DNA of 10,964 bases from an uncultured Clostridia bacterium. Its GTDB lineage: Bacteria > Bacillota_A > Clostridia > Christensenellales > UBA1242. The stretch covers positions 1 to 10,964 of the forward strand of contig CANRFP010000043.1 of NCBI GenBank assembly GCA_947629895.1, written 5' to 3'. A program made the translations under genes and the position numbers. Shown here one piece after another: positions 1 to 8,346 of the stretch (position 1 is the stretch's first letter; every line of letters starts with the position of its first letter). The notes under the pieces were generated by a model. That model saw nothing but the letters and a program-made list of their open reading frames with translations, had not been told where the DNA came from and did not search any database.

Positions 1-759
1 TCAACCTTGCTTTCCGTTATTTCAAACGCAAATCCAAAAATTGCAAACTACCCTTTCACAACAATATATCCAAATTTGGGAGTTTGCGAGGTTTTGGGCG
101 AAACATTTGTTGTTGCGGACATTCCGGGCTTGATTGAAGGGGCAAGTGAAGGCTTGGGGCTTGGGCATCATTTTCTAAAACACGTTGAAAGGGTGAGATT
201 GATTGTCCATTTGATTGACATTTCTGAAAGCGAGGGCAGAAGTGCGGTGAGCGATTTTGAAATAATCAATCACGAACTTGAAAAATATTCAAAAGAACTT
301 GCAAAAACAAAACAAATTGTTGTATTTTCAAAATGTGATTTGCTTGAAAAAGAGGAACTTGAAAAGAGAATACAAAAATTTGTGAAACAAACCAAAATTA
401 AGGAATATTTGTGCATTTCGTCTTTTGCGAGAACAGGGCTGGAAGAACTTAAAAAAACTGTGCTTGAAAACCTTAAAAAAATTCCTAAAAAACCTCCACT
501 TGCGGTTGAAGAAACAGGCTTTGACAAAAAAGATGTGTCAAGCATTGAAATTGTGCGACACGATGACGGAGTTTTTGAGGTTTTGGGTGGAAGAATTGAG
601 GGGCTTGCAAGAGGTGTTGTGATTTCTGACCCGCGTTCGTTTGCTTACTTTCAAACAACTTTAAAAGAAATGGGCGTCATTGACATGTTGAAGGAAAAGG
701 GCTTGAAAAACGGTGACACAGTTTTGATTAAAGACATTGAATTTGAATACAGCGAATAA
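1..759 (+). CDS. obgE: Obg-family GTPase, C-terminal part (5' end outside window)
   Basis: Essential GTPase of 50S ribosomal subunit assembly, acting in the cytoplasm. The frame is open from base 1. The first two visible residues, Ser-Thr, are the end of the Walker A/G1 motif, so the N-terminal glycine-rich Obg domain and the G1 glycines lie upstream. Visible are the G2 region (YPFTTIYPNLG, fragment residues 17-27), G3 (DIPGLIEGA, bases 118-144), G4 as FSKCDL and G5 as ISSFARTG. The G4 Asn/Thr of [NT]KxD is Ser here, a mild departure. From about residue 168 the C-terminal OCT domain follows (VFEVLGGRIEGL, then FAYFQTTLKEMGV), ending GDTVLIKDIEFEY, the usual end of Obg proteins. The downstream neighbour is yhbY after a 64-base gap, the standard Firmicutes order. 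Family identity is certain; the symbol could equally be obg or cgtA. Confidence 0.96.
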   Translation, partial: STLLSVISNANPKIANYPFTTIYPNLGVCEVLGETFVVADIPGLIEGASEGLGLGHHFLKHVERVRLIVHLIDISESEGRSAVSDFEIINHELEKYSKELAKTKQIVVFSKCDLLEKEELEKRIQKFVKQTKIKEYLCISSFARTGLEELKKTVLENLKKIPKKPPLAVEETGFDKKDVSSIEIVRHDDGVFEVLGGRIEGLARGVVISDPRSFAYFQTTLKEMGVIDMLKEKGLKNGDTVLIKDIEFEYSE

Positions 760-808
760 CACAACATGTTGTGGTGGTATGCAAGCGATTTATGACATAA
801 CACCACAA
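760..808 (+). promoter_or_regulatory. Intercistronic inverted repeats between obgE and yhbY
   Basis: A perfect 14-base palindrome, CACAACATGTTGTG (760-773), starts right after the obgE stop codon. It overlaps a second inverted repeat in which TTGTGGTG (769-776) pairs with CACCACAA (801-808). That stem extends past one G/A mismatch through TATG (778-781) and CATA (796-799) to a 14-base loop. The two structures share bases 769-773 and cannot form together. No T-run follows, so it is not an ordinary terminator, and the yhbY ribosome binding site begins only about four bases later. It may be an RNA processing or stability hairpin, a translation control element or a protein-binding operator. The role is inference; the pairing is seen directly. 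Confidence 0.5.
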
Positions 809-823
809 AATAAGGAGAGTGAT

Positions 824-1120
824 ATGATAACAACAAAACAAAGAGCGTGTTTAAGAGGGCTTGGCAATGCACTTGACAGCGTTATGCAAATTGGAAAAGA
901 CGGCGTCAGTGAAAACGTGGTGGAGAGCGTCAATTTGCTGCTTGAAGCCAGAGAACTTATCAAAATTAAGGTGCTGAAAAACTGCGACCTTACGCCAAAA
1001 GATGTGGCAAATGAGATTGTTTCCAAACTTGATGCTGAAATCGTGCAAGTGATTGGAAACACGATTATTTTCTATAAAAAATCCACTCGAAAGGATTTTA
1101 AGCACATTGAATTGCCTTAG
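824..1120 (+). CDS. yhbY: YhbY-family RNA-binding protein (CRM domain)
   Basis: Small ribosome-assembly factor of 98 residues that binds pre-50S RNA; the family is usually about 95-100 residues. The whole protein is one CRM domain. It has an N-terminal helix (TTKQRACLRGLGNAL), the GxxG RNA-binding loop as IGKDGVS (G24-K-D-G27), the hallmark ARELIKIKVL segment, and a C-terminal part reading IVQVIGNTIIFYKKS where the family has a vQ.iG...vlYR pattern. The start is the ATG preceded by AAGGAG at about 813-818. The frame is open further upstream, but the extra 29 residues resemble nothing and would cover the intercistronic hairpin. It follows obgE, its usual partner, so the two are probably cotranscribed. 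The stop codon overlaps a small GCCTT/AAGGC hairpin (1114-1127) with no T-run. Confidence 0.95.
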   Translation: MITTKQRACLRGLGNALDSVMQIGKDGVSENVVESVNLLLEARELIKIKVLKNCDLTPKDVANEIVSKLDAEIVQVIGNTIIFYKKSTRKDFKHIELP

Positions 1121-1207
1121 GAAAGGCGAAAAACTGTGGGTGTTTTTGGAAAATTCTTATTTCAAGAAGCCAATTAAAATATATGAAAAACAAAAAAGGA
1201 GAAAAAG

Positions 1208-2476
1208 ATGTATACAATACAAATTGACAAATCAAAAGTGGAACTTGATGTTCAAATTTCAAATGAAGAGTGGGATAAGGCGGTTGACTTTGTTTATCAA
1301 CGCAGCAAAAATGACTATCCTGTTGAAGGTTTTAGAAAGGGCAAGGCGCCAAGAAGAGTCATCGAGAAAAATTATGGCGAAAACGTGTTTTTCACTGATG
1401 CTTTAAACTTTTTCATCGACAACACAATCACCGAAGTTATGCGACAGAACCCAGAATATGAGCCTGCAACAATGCCAAATGTTGAACTTCTCAGTTCCAA
1501 CAAAGAAGAAGGCATGAAAGTTAGGGTTACTTATGAAATGGTTCCAGACTTCAAAATTTGCAAATACACAGGATTAACCATCAAAGTGCCAGACACAAAA
1601 GTTGAAGATGAAGAGGTTGAACACGCAATTGAGCATCTTTTGCATGAAAATTCCACATATGAAGAAGTTGACAGACCAATTCAAAACAATGACAGCGCTG
1701 TGATTGACTTTGTTGGCTTTCTTGACGGGGTTGAGTTTAAAGGCGGCAGCGCGCAAGATTATCCTCTTGAAATTGGCTCTCACACTTTCATTGACACTTT
1801 TGAGGAGCAACTTATTGGACATTCAAAGGGCGAAACCGTTGAGGTTAATGTGACTTTCCCAGAAAATTATGGCGCGGAAGAATTGAGAAACAAGAAGGTT
1901 GTTTTTAACGTTACAATTAAGGCTGTTAGGGAAAGACACGTTCCTGTTCTTGACGACAAATTTATTTCCAATGCGACAGAATTTGAAACTGTTGAGGAGT
2001 ATAGAAAAGATGTTTTTGCTCATATTCAAACTATGAAGCAAGATGAGCAAAGAAGAACATTCGACCTTGACATCAGAAAACACATTATTGACAACACGGA
2101 AATAATCATTCCACAAGACATGATTGACAGAAGCGTTAAAAACGAACTTGCCGTTGCGGACAAATATGCAAAACAACTTGGAATGCCTATTGAAAAGTTT
2201 GTTTTGAACATGTATGGAACAAATCTTGCAGAACTTGAACAAAGAATAACCGCAACAACAATACACAGAATAAAACTTAGATACATTTTTAGAAAGATAA
2301 TCCGCGAGCAAAATTTGGACCTCACCAAAGAGGAAGAGGCTGAGGCAATCAAGGGCGAAACAGACGAAAACGAAATCGGCCGCCTTACATCTGAAAAACT
2401 TGCAGAGAAGGTTATGGTTTTCCTTAGAGCAAACAATAAAATGGAAATTGATGACAGTTTAAAACTTGAATTTTAA
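1208..2476 (+). CDS. tig: Trigger factor, ribosome-associated chaperone and peptidyl-prolyl isomerase
   Basis: Binds the ribosome near the exit tunnel and shields nascent chains; 422 residues, about the family's normal length. The N-terminal ribosome-binding domain carries the signature GFRKGKAPRRVIEKNYG (residues 41-57), whose FRK docks on ribosomal protein uL23. The FKBP-type PPIase domain spans roughly residues 150-240, with DSAVIDFVGFLDGVEFKGG, LEIGSHTFIDTFEEQLIG and VTFPENYGAEEL. The C-terminal helical arms that form the chaperone cradle fill the rest. The start is set by AAAAGGAGAAAAAG just before the ATG. tig-clpP-clpX is a common bacterial gene order. The 87 bases upstream show no convincing promoter, so transcription may come from the obgE side or from a promoter not recognised. 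A 12-base repeat (2462-2473 and 2479-2490) spans the stop codon. Confidence 0.98.
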   Translation: MYTIQIDKSKVELDVQISNEEWDKAVDFVYQRSKNDYPVEGFRKGKAPRRVIEKNYGENVFFTDALNFFIDNTITEVMRQNPEYEPATMPNVELLSSNKEEGMKVRVTYEMVPDFKICKYTGLTIKVPDTKVEDEEVEHAIEHLLHENSTYEEVDRPIQNNDSAVIDFVGFLDGVEFKGGSAQDYPLEIGSHTFIDTFEEQLIGHSKGETVEVNVTFPENYGAEELRNKKVVFNVTIKAVRERHVPVLDDKFISNATEFETVEEYRKDVFAHIQTMKQDEQRRTFDLDIRKHIIDNTEIIIPQDMIDRSVKNELAVADKYAKQLGMPIEKFVLNMYGTNLAELEQRITATTIHRIKLRYIFRKIIREQNLDLTKEEEAEAIKGETDENEIGRLTSEKLAEKVMVFLRANNKMEIDDSLKLEF

Positions 2477-2523
2477 TCAAACTTGAATTTAATTAAATTT
2501 AAAGATAAAAGGAGAAAAAGATT

Positions 2524-3117
2524 ATGTTAATTCCTATGGTTGTTGACCAAACAGGCGCAAGCGAAAGGTCATATGATATTTATTCAAGATTGCTTGAAGA
2601 CAGAATTGTGTTTTTGACAGGAGAAATCACTGATGCAACAGCAAATGTTGTCATCGCACAGCTCATCTATTTGGAAGGGAAAAATCCTGACAAAGATATT
2701 TTCCTTTACATCAACAGTCCAGGAGGCTCTGTTTCGGCGGGAATTGCCATCTACGACACAATGAATTACATCAAATGCGATGTTTCCACCATTTGCATTG
2801 GGCTAGCGGCATCGATGGGGGCATTCCTTCTTTCAAGCGGAACAAAAGGCAAAAGATTTGCGCTTCCAAACAGTGAAATCATGATTCACCAACCTCTTGG
2901 CGGAACACAAGGACAAGCAAGTGACATTGAGATACAAGCAAGGCATATGAAGAAAACAAAAGAGATGCTGAACCGCATTTTAAGTGAGAACACAGGCAAA
3001 AGTCTCAAAGACATTGAGAAAGACACCGACCGTGACAATTATATGTCGGCAGAAGAGGCAAAGAAATATGGGCTTATCGACAACATATTTGTAACAAGAA
3101 AATCAAAAAAGGACTAA
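2524..3117 (+). CDS. clpP: ATP-dependent Clp protease proteolytic subunit
   Basis: Serine peptidase of 197 residues that assembles into the tetradecameric barrel fed by ClpX or other Clp ATPases. The catalytic triad is Ser97 (in [10 protein letters not shown]), His122 (in IMIHQPLGG) and Asp171 (in [13 protein letters not shown]). The oxyanion and substrate-strand motif INSPGGSV is at residues 63-70. The N-terminus, [20 protein letters not shown], forms the axial loops and is short, as in the Gram-positive form without a long propeptide. The start is supported by GGAG nine bases upstream. The clpX ATG lies only three bases after the stop, so the two are almost certainly one transcript. No CtsR heptad repeat or CIRCE element is visible upstream. 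The leader shares a 19-base string with the gap leader at 7300-7318. Confidence 0.98.
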   Translation: MLIPMVVDQTGASERSYDIYSRLLEDRIVFLTGEITDATANVVIAQLIYLEGKNPDKDIFLYINSPGGSVSAGIAIYDTMNYIKCDVSTICIGLAASMGAFLLSSGTKGKRFALPNSEIMIHQPLGGTQGQASDIEIQARHMKKTKEMLNRILSENTGKSLKDIEKDTDRDNYMSAEEAKKYGLIDNIFVTRKSKKD

Positions 3118-3120
3118 AAA

Positions 3121-4395
3121 ATGAAAGATATTGACATGTGTGCCTGCACTTTTTGCGGAAAACCACAAAAAGCGGCTAAAAAACTTATTGCAAGCCCAAA
3201 AGGCGATGCGTTTATTTGTGATGACTGCGTTAGAATTTGTGCGGATATTATAAAGGAAGAGGCGGCAAAAGTTAAGGTGTTCAAAGACCTTGTTATTCCT
3301 TCGCCAAAGGAAATTAAAAAGAGCCTTGATGCTTTTGTCATTGGTCAAGAGCAAGCCAAAAAAGTGCTTTCTGTTGCCGTTTTCAACCATTATAAACGAA
3401 TAAACTACAACGAACACAACAAACGCAACAAACAAAAGAAAGACGAAAAGGCTTTGGAACTTGAAAAAAGCAATGTTTTGATGATTGGCCCAACAGGCTC
3501 TGGAAAAACTTTGCTTGTTAAAACACTTGCAAAAATTTTGGACGTTCCTTTTGCATGCGCAGATGCCACAACATTAACCGAAGCGGGCTATGTTGGTGAA
3601 GATGTTGAAAATGTGCTTTTGAAGCTTATTCAAAATGCCGACTATGACATTGAAAGGGCGGAAAGAGGAATTATTTATATTGACGAAATTGACAAAATTT
3701 CCCGAAAAAGTGAAAACCGCTCTTTGACACGTGATGTGGGCGGTGAAGGCGTTCAGCAAGCGCTTTTGAAAATCATTGAAAGCACGATTGCCAGCGTTCC
3801 ACCACAAGGTGGAAGGAAGCATCCTCATCAAGAAATGTTGCAAATTGACACAACAAACATTTTGTTCATTTGTGGCGGGGCGTTTGTGGGCCTTGACGAC
3901 ATCATCTACAAAAGGCTGTCAACTTCTGCCATTGGCTTTAATGCGAATGTTAAAAATTCGGAAGAGAAGGCAAAAGTTGATTACTCAAAAGATGTTCAAC
4001 CAGATGACCTTATCAAATTTGGCTTAATTCCAGAGTTTGTTGGAAGATTGCAGGTTATAACGGGGCTTGACAACTTGGATGAAAAGGCGCTTAAAAGAAT
4101 TTTGGTTGAGCCAAGAAATTCAATTGTTAAGCAATATAAACAACTTTTCAAAATTGATGGTTTTGACCTTGAATTTGAAGATGAAGCGCTGGAATATATT
4201 GCACAGAGGGCAATCAAGTTGAAAACAGGTGCACGTGGCGTTAGAACAATTATGGAAAGCCGAATGCTTGAACTTATGTTTGATTTGCCAGACCCAAATG
4301 TGTATGGAAAATTGATTATAACAAAGGGCTTCATTGAAAAAGGCGAAGAGCCAATTCTTGTTAAAAAAGAGGAGGAAGGGGCAAAAGCGGTTTAG
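3121..4395 (+). CDS. clpX: ClpX, ATP-dependent unfoldase of the ClpXP protease
   Basis: Hexameric AAA+ unfoldase of 424 residues, normal family length. The N-terminal zinc-binding domain has Cys9 and Cys12 (CTFCGK) and Cys33 and Cys36 (CDDC), used for dimerisation and adaptor and substrate recognition. The AAA+ module shows Walker A GPTGSGKT (123-130), the pore loop GYVGE (156-160), Walker B IIYIDEID (184-191), the RKH pore loop (232-234) and sensor-2 GARGVRT (about 372-378). The IGF tripeptide that docks on ClpP is at 271-273. It lies three bases after clpP, and its ribosome binding site would sit in the lysine-rich end of clpP, so translation may be coupled. A lon gene often follows in Clostridia; here a convergent membrane-protein gene follows instead. 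Confidence 0.98.
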   Translation: MKDIDMCACTFCGKPQKAAKKLIASPKGDAFICDDCVRICADIIKEEAAKVKVFKDLVIPSPKEIKKSLDAFVIGQEQAKKVLSVAVFNHYKRINYNEHNKRNKQKKDEKALELEKSNVLMIGPTGSGKTLLVKTLAKILDVPFACADATTLTEAGYVGEDVENVLLKLIQNADYDIERAERGIIYIDEIDKISRKSENRSLTRDVGGEGVQQALLKIIESTIASVPPQGGRKHPHQEMLQIDTTNILFICGGAFVGLDDIIYKRLSTSAIGFNANVKNSEEKAKVDYSKDVQPDDLIKFGLIPEFVGRLQVITGLDNLDEKALKRILVEPRNSIVKQYKQLFKIDGFDLEFEDEALEYIAQRAIKLKTGARGVRTIMESRMLELMFDLPDPNVYGKLIITKGFIEKGEEPILVKKEEEGAKAV

Positions 4396-4410
4396 CAACT
4401 TTGCTGCCGC
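4387..4410. terminator. Possible weak bidirectional terminator between convergent genes
   Basis: GCGG (4387-4390) pairs with CCGC (4407-4410) around an inner AGCA/TGCT stem (4394-4397 with 4402-4405) and a four-base loop, with a small internal asymmetry. It straddles the clpX stop and reaches the stop codon of the - strand gene. On the - strand it is followed by CTTTTGC; on the + strand by TATAAAATTTC. Neither is a strong T-run, so termination efficiency is doubtful. Confidence 0.35.
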
Positions 4411-5222
4411 TATAAAATTTCGGGATTGTCCTTGCGATTGAAACGGGGATTGAACTGCGAAATAATGGCAAAGACAACAAGAATTGAGGCAACTATGCAA
4501 TAATAGATTGTTGTCCTTAAAAACAAACTGCTTAAAATCAGAACAAGGGCGGAAAACAAATAGCCTTTTGTTCTTTTTTTATTGAAAGAATAGGCAAAAA
4601 AGTCTTTTAGCACAAGCCTCTTTTCAGAAGGATATTTTTTTGAAATTTCTGGAAAAACATTGTAATATTTATAAAGTTTTTCATAGGTTTGATATTGGTC
4701 AAAAATTTCAATTTTCTCTTTAAAACTGCCAAGCAAAGTGAAAACTTTTTTGTCGGACACCTCTTTGCATAAAATAACAATTTTGGTGGACTTTTCTTTT
4801 TTCACCTGCTTGAAAATTTCCAACAATTTGTTGCTTGTCAGCCCATCAAAAGAAAAATCTGCCCAAAGCACTGTTTTCACTTGTTCGGGGTGGGTTATTG
4901 CGAGATATTTTTTGTGCTTTTCAACATTTTTGTGCTTGGTGAGGCTTAATTTCTCAAAAAAATCCATATAATTTTCTTCGCAGGCAAGCGACAAAAACAT
5001 GTTTTCGGCATCCTCTTTTTCTTTTAATTTTAAGCCAACTTTCACCTTTTTTCTTCTTCTCAAAAAGAAGAACAGCAAATAGATTGCCGTGCTTAAAAGG
5101 GTGCTTAAAACAATAACAAGAACAAAGTTTTTTCTTATCAAAAATCTAAGCCAAATAAAAAACAACAAAAACAAAAATGCAAACTTTAAAATCTCTTGAA
5201 AAATAAGGCTCAATCTTCTCAT
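4410..5222 (-). CDS. Unknown membrane protein with four predicted helices and a central soluble domain
   Basis: No family recognised. From the preferred ATG (5222) the protein has 270 residues. Two hydrophobic helices near the N-terminus (about 12-26 and 33-53) are followed by a basic stop (RRRKKVK). A soluble alpha/beta-looking domain of about 160 residues contains YLAITHPEQVKTVLWADFSF, KIVILCKEV and IEIFDQYQTYEKLYKYYN. Two more helices (about 220-234 and 238-255) come before a polar tail. The helix pairs suggest both ends are anchored with the middle domain in the cytoplasm. In-frame TTG and GTG codons upstream could add up to 17 residues. They have no ribosome binding site and overlap the -35 box of rsfS, so the ATG is preferred, although it also lacks a clear Shine-Dalgarno sequence. 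It is convergent with clpX and divergent from rsfS. Confidence 0.75.
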   Translation of the reverse strand: MRRLSLIFQEILKFAFLFLLFFIWLRFLIRKNFVLVIVLSTLLSTAIYLLFFFLRRRKKVKVGLKLKEKEDAENMFLSLACEENYMDFFEKLSLTKHKNVEKHKKYLAITHPEQVKTVLWADFSFDGLTSNKLLEIFKQVKKEKSTKIVILCKEVSDKKVFTLLGSFKEKIEIFDQYQTYEKLYKYYNVFPEISKKYPSEKRLVLKDFFAYSFNKKRTKGYLFSALVLILSSLFLRTTIYYCIVASILVVFAIISQFNPRFNRKDNPEIL

Positions 5223-5266
5223 AGAACAATTTTTGACACATATTTTCTTTTTAATCACAAAATTTA

Positions 5267-5295
5267 TTGACAAAAATTCAATTTATTGTTAAAAT
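5267..5295 (+). promoter_or_regulatory. Sigma-A-type promoter of rsfS, predicted leaderless start
   Basis: A perfect -35 box TTGACA (5267-5272), a 17-base spacer and a -10 box TAAAAT (5290-5295). Six bases separate the end of the -10 box from the rsfS ATG at 5302, which places the normal +1 position on the A of the ATG. No Shine-Dalgarno sequence lies between. This supports a leaderless mRNA. Confidence 0.72.
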
Positions 5296-5301
5296 TTGTT
5301 T

Positions 5302-5616
5302 ATGGTGAACATTAAAGAACTTGTTGGGTTATTGCAAGAAAACAAAATGAAAAACATCTCTGTTTACAACCTCTCAGAAGGCGAAATAGAGAAATTTGTT
5401 GTTTTGTCAACTTCCGGCAAAATTTTGGACAGCAAAAAATGTGCCGACATCCTTGCTGAAAAATATGCCTACACAGGAAAAATTGAGGGCTATTTTAAGG
5501 GCGAGTGGATTGTTTTTGATTTTGAAAATGTCACTCTTCACATCTTTTTGCCAAAAGTTCGCGAAAAATACAACCTCGACAAACTATACAAACCAAAGAA
5601 AATTGTTGTTAAATAA
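5302..5616 (+). CDS. rsfS: Ribosomal silencing factor RsfS (Iojap family)
   Basis: Binds ribosomal protein uL14 and blocks subunit joining when nutrients are scarce. The protein has 104 residues, near the usual 105-120. Recognition rests on the C-terminal half: EWIVFDFENVTLHIFLPKVR then EKYNLDKLY, matching the family's W-[VI]-x-[ILF]-D-[FLY]-x-x-[VI]-x-[VL]-H-[IV]-F...R..YNLE.LW pattern. The N-terminal half (NISVYNLSEGEIEKFVVLST) fits the strand-helix-strand plan but departs from the common DYFVI core. The ATG at 5302 is chosen because it lies exactly at the expected transcription start; GTG at 5305 is an alternative, and the TTG at 5296 would lie before the predicted +1. The gene has its own promoter and terminator. 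In relatives it usually follows nadD and yqeK downstream of obgE; neither gene is seen here. Confidence 0.88.
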   Translation: MVNIKELVGLLQENKMKNISVYNLSEGEIEKFVVLSTSGKILDSKKCADILAEKYAYTGKIEGYFKGEWIVFDFENVTLHIFLPKVREKYNLDKLYKPKKIVVK

Positions 5617-5628
5617 AGAAAAATAAAG

Positions 5629-5657
5629 ACAAAGTGCAAAATCGCTTTGTTTTTTTT
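5629..5657 (+). terminator. Intrinsic terminator of rsfS
   Basis: ACAAAGTG (5629-5636) pairs with CGCTTTGT (5643-5650) with one G-U pair, a six-base loop CAAAAT, and an uninterrupted run of eight T (5650-5657). It lies 13 bases after the rsfS stop. The T-run overlaps the -35 box of the next promoter. Confidence 0.8.
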
Positions 5658-5674
5658 GTTGTTTGATTTATAAT
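5647..5674 (+). promoter_or_regulatory. Promoter of the phosphatase-rpiB unit, predicted leaderless start
   Basis: A perfect -10 box TATAAT (5669-5674) with a plausible -35 box TTGTTT (5647-5652) at a 16-base spacing, the latter inside the T-run of the preceding terminator. The six bases AAAAAC separate the -10 box from the ATG at 5681, which puts +1 on the A of the ATG. There is no Shine-Dalgarno sequence. The geometry is identical to that of rsfS. Confidence 0.68.
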
Positions 5675-5680
5675 AAAAAC

Positions 5681-6109
5681 ATGATAGAGATTTGTTTTGT
5701 TTGCACAGGAAACACCTGTCGTTCGGTTATGGCTGAGAGAATAGCACGAAAAATGGCAAAAAACAAAGGATTGAAAAACCTCAAATTTTCTTCTGCAGGC
5801 CTCAGAGCCGACGGCAAACAAATCACCGACAACGCAAAAGCAGCCTTAAAAAAACTTGGCTATGACGGCAGACCAAGAAAAAGTGTTAAACTTTCCAAAA
5901 TTTTGCCAAATACTATATATGTGACAGTTACTGACGACCACAAAAAATTTATCAACAGCAAAAAGGTGATTTCTTTTTCCGAACTTTGGGGCGAAATTGA
6001 TGACCCTTACAGGCAGGACCTTGAAGTTTATGAAAAAGCAGCCAAGCAAATTGAAAAAAATGTGGAAGTGCTTTTAGAAAAAATCCAAAATTTGAGAGGT
6101 GAGTTATGA
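5681..6109 (+). CDS. Low-molecular-weight phosphatase, probably a YwlE-type protein-arginine phosphatase
   Basis: Cytoplasmic phosphatase of 142 residues, normal for the low-molecular-weight PTP fold. The P-loop is C8-TGNTC-R14-S at the N-terminus, with nucleophile Cys8 and phosphate-binding Arg14. The general-acid loop is DDPY (in GEIDDPYRQDLEVY, near residue 108). In classical tyrosine phosphatases the residue two before the P-loop arginine is usually Ile (CxGNICR). Here it is Thr12, as in Bacillus YwlE, where that Thr favours phosphoarginine. The neighbour rpiB is also the Bacillus neighbour (ywlE-ywlF). The start is fixed by the family's short N-terminus (IEICFVCTGNTCRS) and by the promoter, six bases from the ATG. 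Substrate preference is inferred; a tyrosine phosphatase remains possible. The stop overlaps the rpiB start. Confidence 0.9.
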   Translation: MIEICFVCTGNTCRSVMAERIARKMAKNKGLKNLKFSSAGLRADGKQITDNAKAALKKLGYDGRPRKSVKLSKILPNTIYVTVTDDHKKFINSKKVISFSELWGEIDDPYRQDLEVYEKAAKQIEKNVEVLLEKIQNLRGEL

Positions 6110-6533
6110 TTATTATGGCAAGCGACCACAGAGGCTATGCTTTGAAGGAAGAACTTAAAACTTTCTTCAATCAAGAAAACATAATCACAATTGATGTTGG
6201 AACTTACAGCAAAGAGCCTGTGGATTATCCAGACTACGCCAAACTTGGCATTGACAAAGTGCTTGAAAACAAAAATAATGTTGGCATTTTTATTTGTGGC
6301 TCTGGAATTGGAATGAGTATTGCCGCAAACAGAAACCCAAAAATTCGGGCTGGGCTTTGCTTAACTCCAAAAATGGCGATGCTTGCAAGAAAAGATAACG
6401 ATGCAAATGTGCTGTGCATTCCCGGAACGCTAAAAACAAAAAAAGTTATCAAAATTGTGAAGGTTTTTTTGACAACTTCTTTTGAAGGCGGAAGGCACGC
6501 AAGACGCTTGAAAAAAATTTCAGGGGTGGATAA

Positions 6534-6537
<4 letters not shown>
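6106..6537 (+). CDS. rpiB: Ribose-5-phosphate isomerase B-type protein
   Basis: RpiB/LacAB family, 143 residues. RpiB interconverts ribose 5-phosphate and ribulose 5-phosphate in the non-oxidative pentose phosphate pathway. Family motifs are SDHRGYALK (6-14), the active-site loop FICGSGIGMSIAANR with Cys64, NDANVLCIPG (98-107) and the C-terminal phosphate-binding FEGGRHARRLKKI. The segment before NDANVL reads ARKDN where the family usually has [AS]R.HN. Asp97 therefore replaces the histidine (His99 in E. coli) assigned to sugar ring opening, so activity or substrate may be altered. The start ATG overlaps the upstream stop as ATGA, and a weak GAGGTGAG lies upstream in the phosphatase gene, which implies translational coupling. 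The sequence cannot tell ribose isomerase from an allose or galactose 6-phosphate isomerase. Confidence 0.92.
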
Positions 6538-8338
<1,801 letters not shown>

Positions 8339-8346
8339 GATGGAAA

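Noticed and set aside
737..823. Longer start for yhbY with 29 extra residues
   Set aside because: The extra part overlaps the end of obgE and the hairpins, has no ribosome binding site and matches no YhbY protein; the ATG at 824 has AAGGAG.
1114..1127. GCCTT/AAGGC hairpin at the yhbY stop as a terminator
   Set aside because: Only five pairs and no T-run; tig transcription could pass through it.
2462..2490. 12-base direct repeat AAACTTGAATTT around the tig stop codon
   Set aside because: Probably a small slippage duplication in AT-rich DNA; no functional sign.
2477..2523. CtsR or CIRCE-type heat-shock operator upstream of clpP
   Set aside because: Looked for tandem GGTCAAA heptads and the CIRCE inverted repeat; neither is present here or before tig.
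5223..5273. N-terminal extension of the - strand membrane protein from TTG 5273
   Set aside because: No ribosome binding site, and it would overlap the -35 box of rsfS; the ATG at 5222 is simpler.
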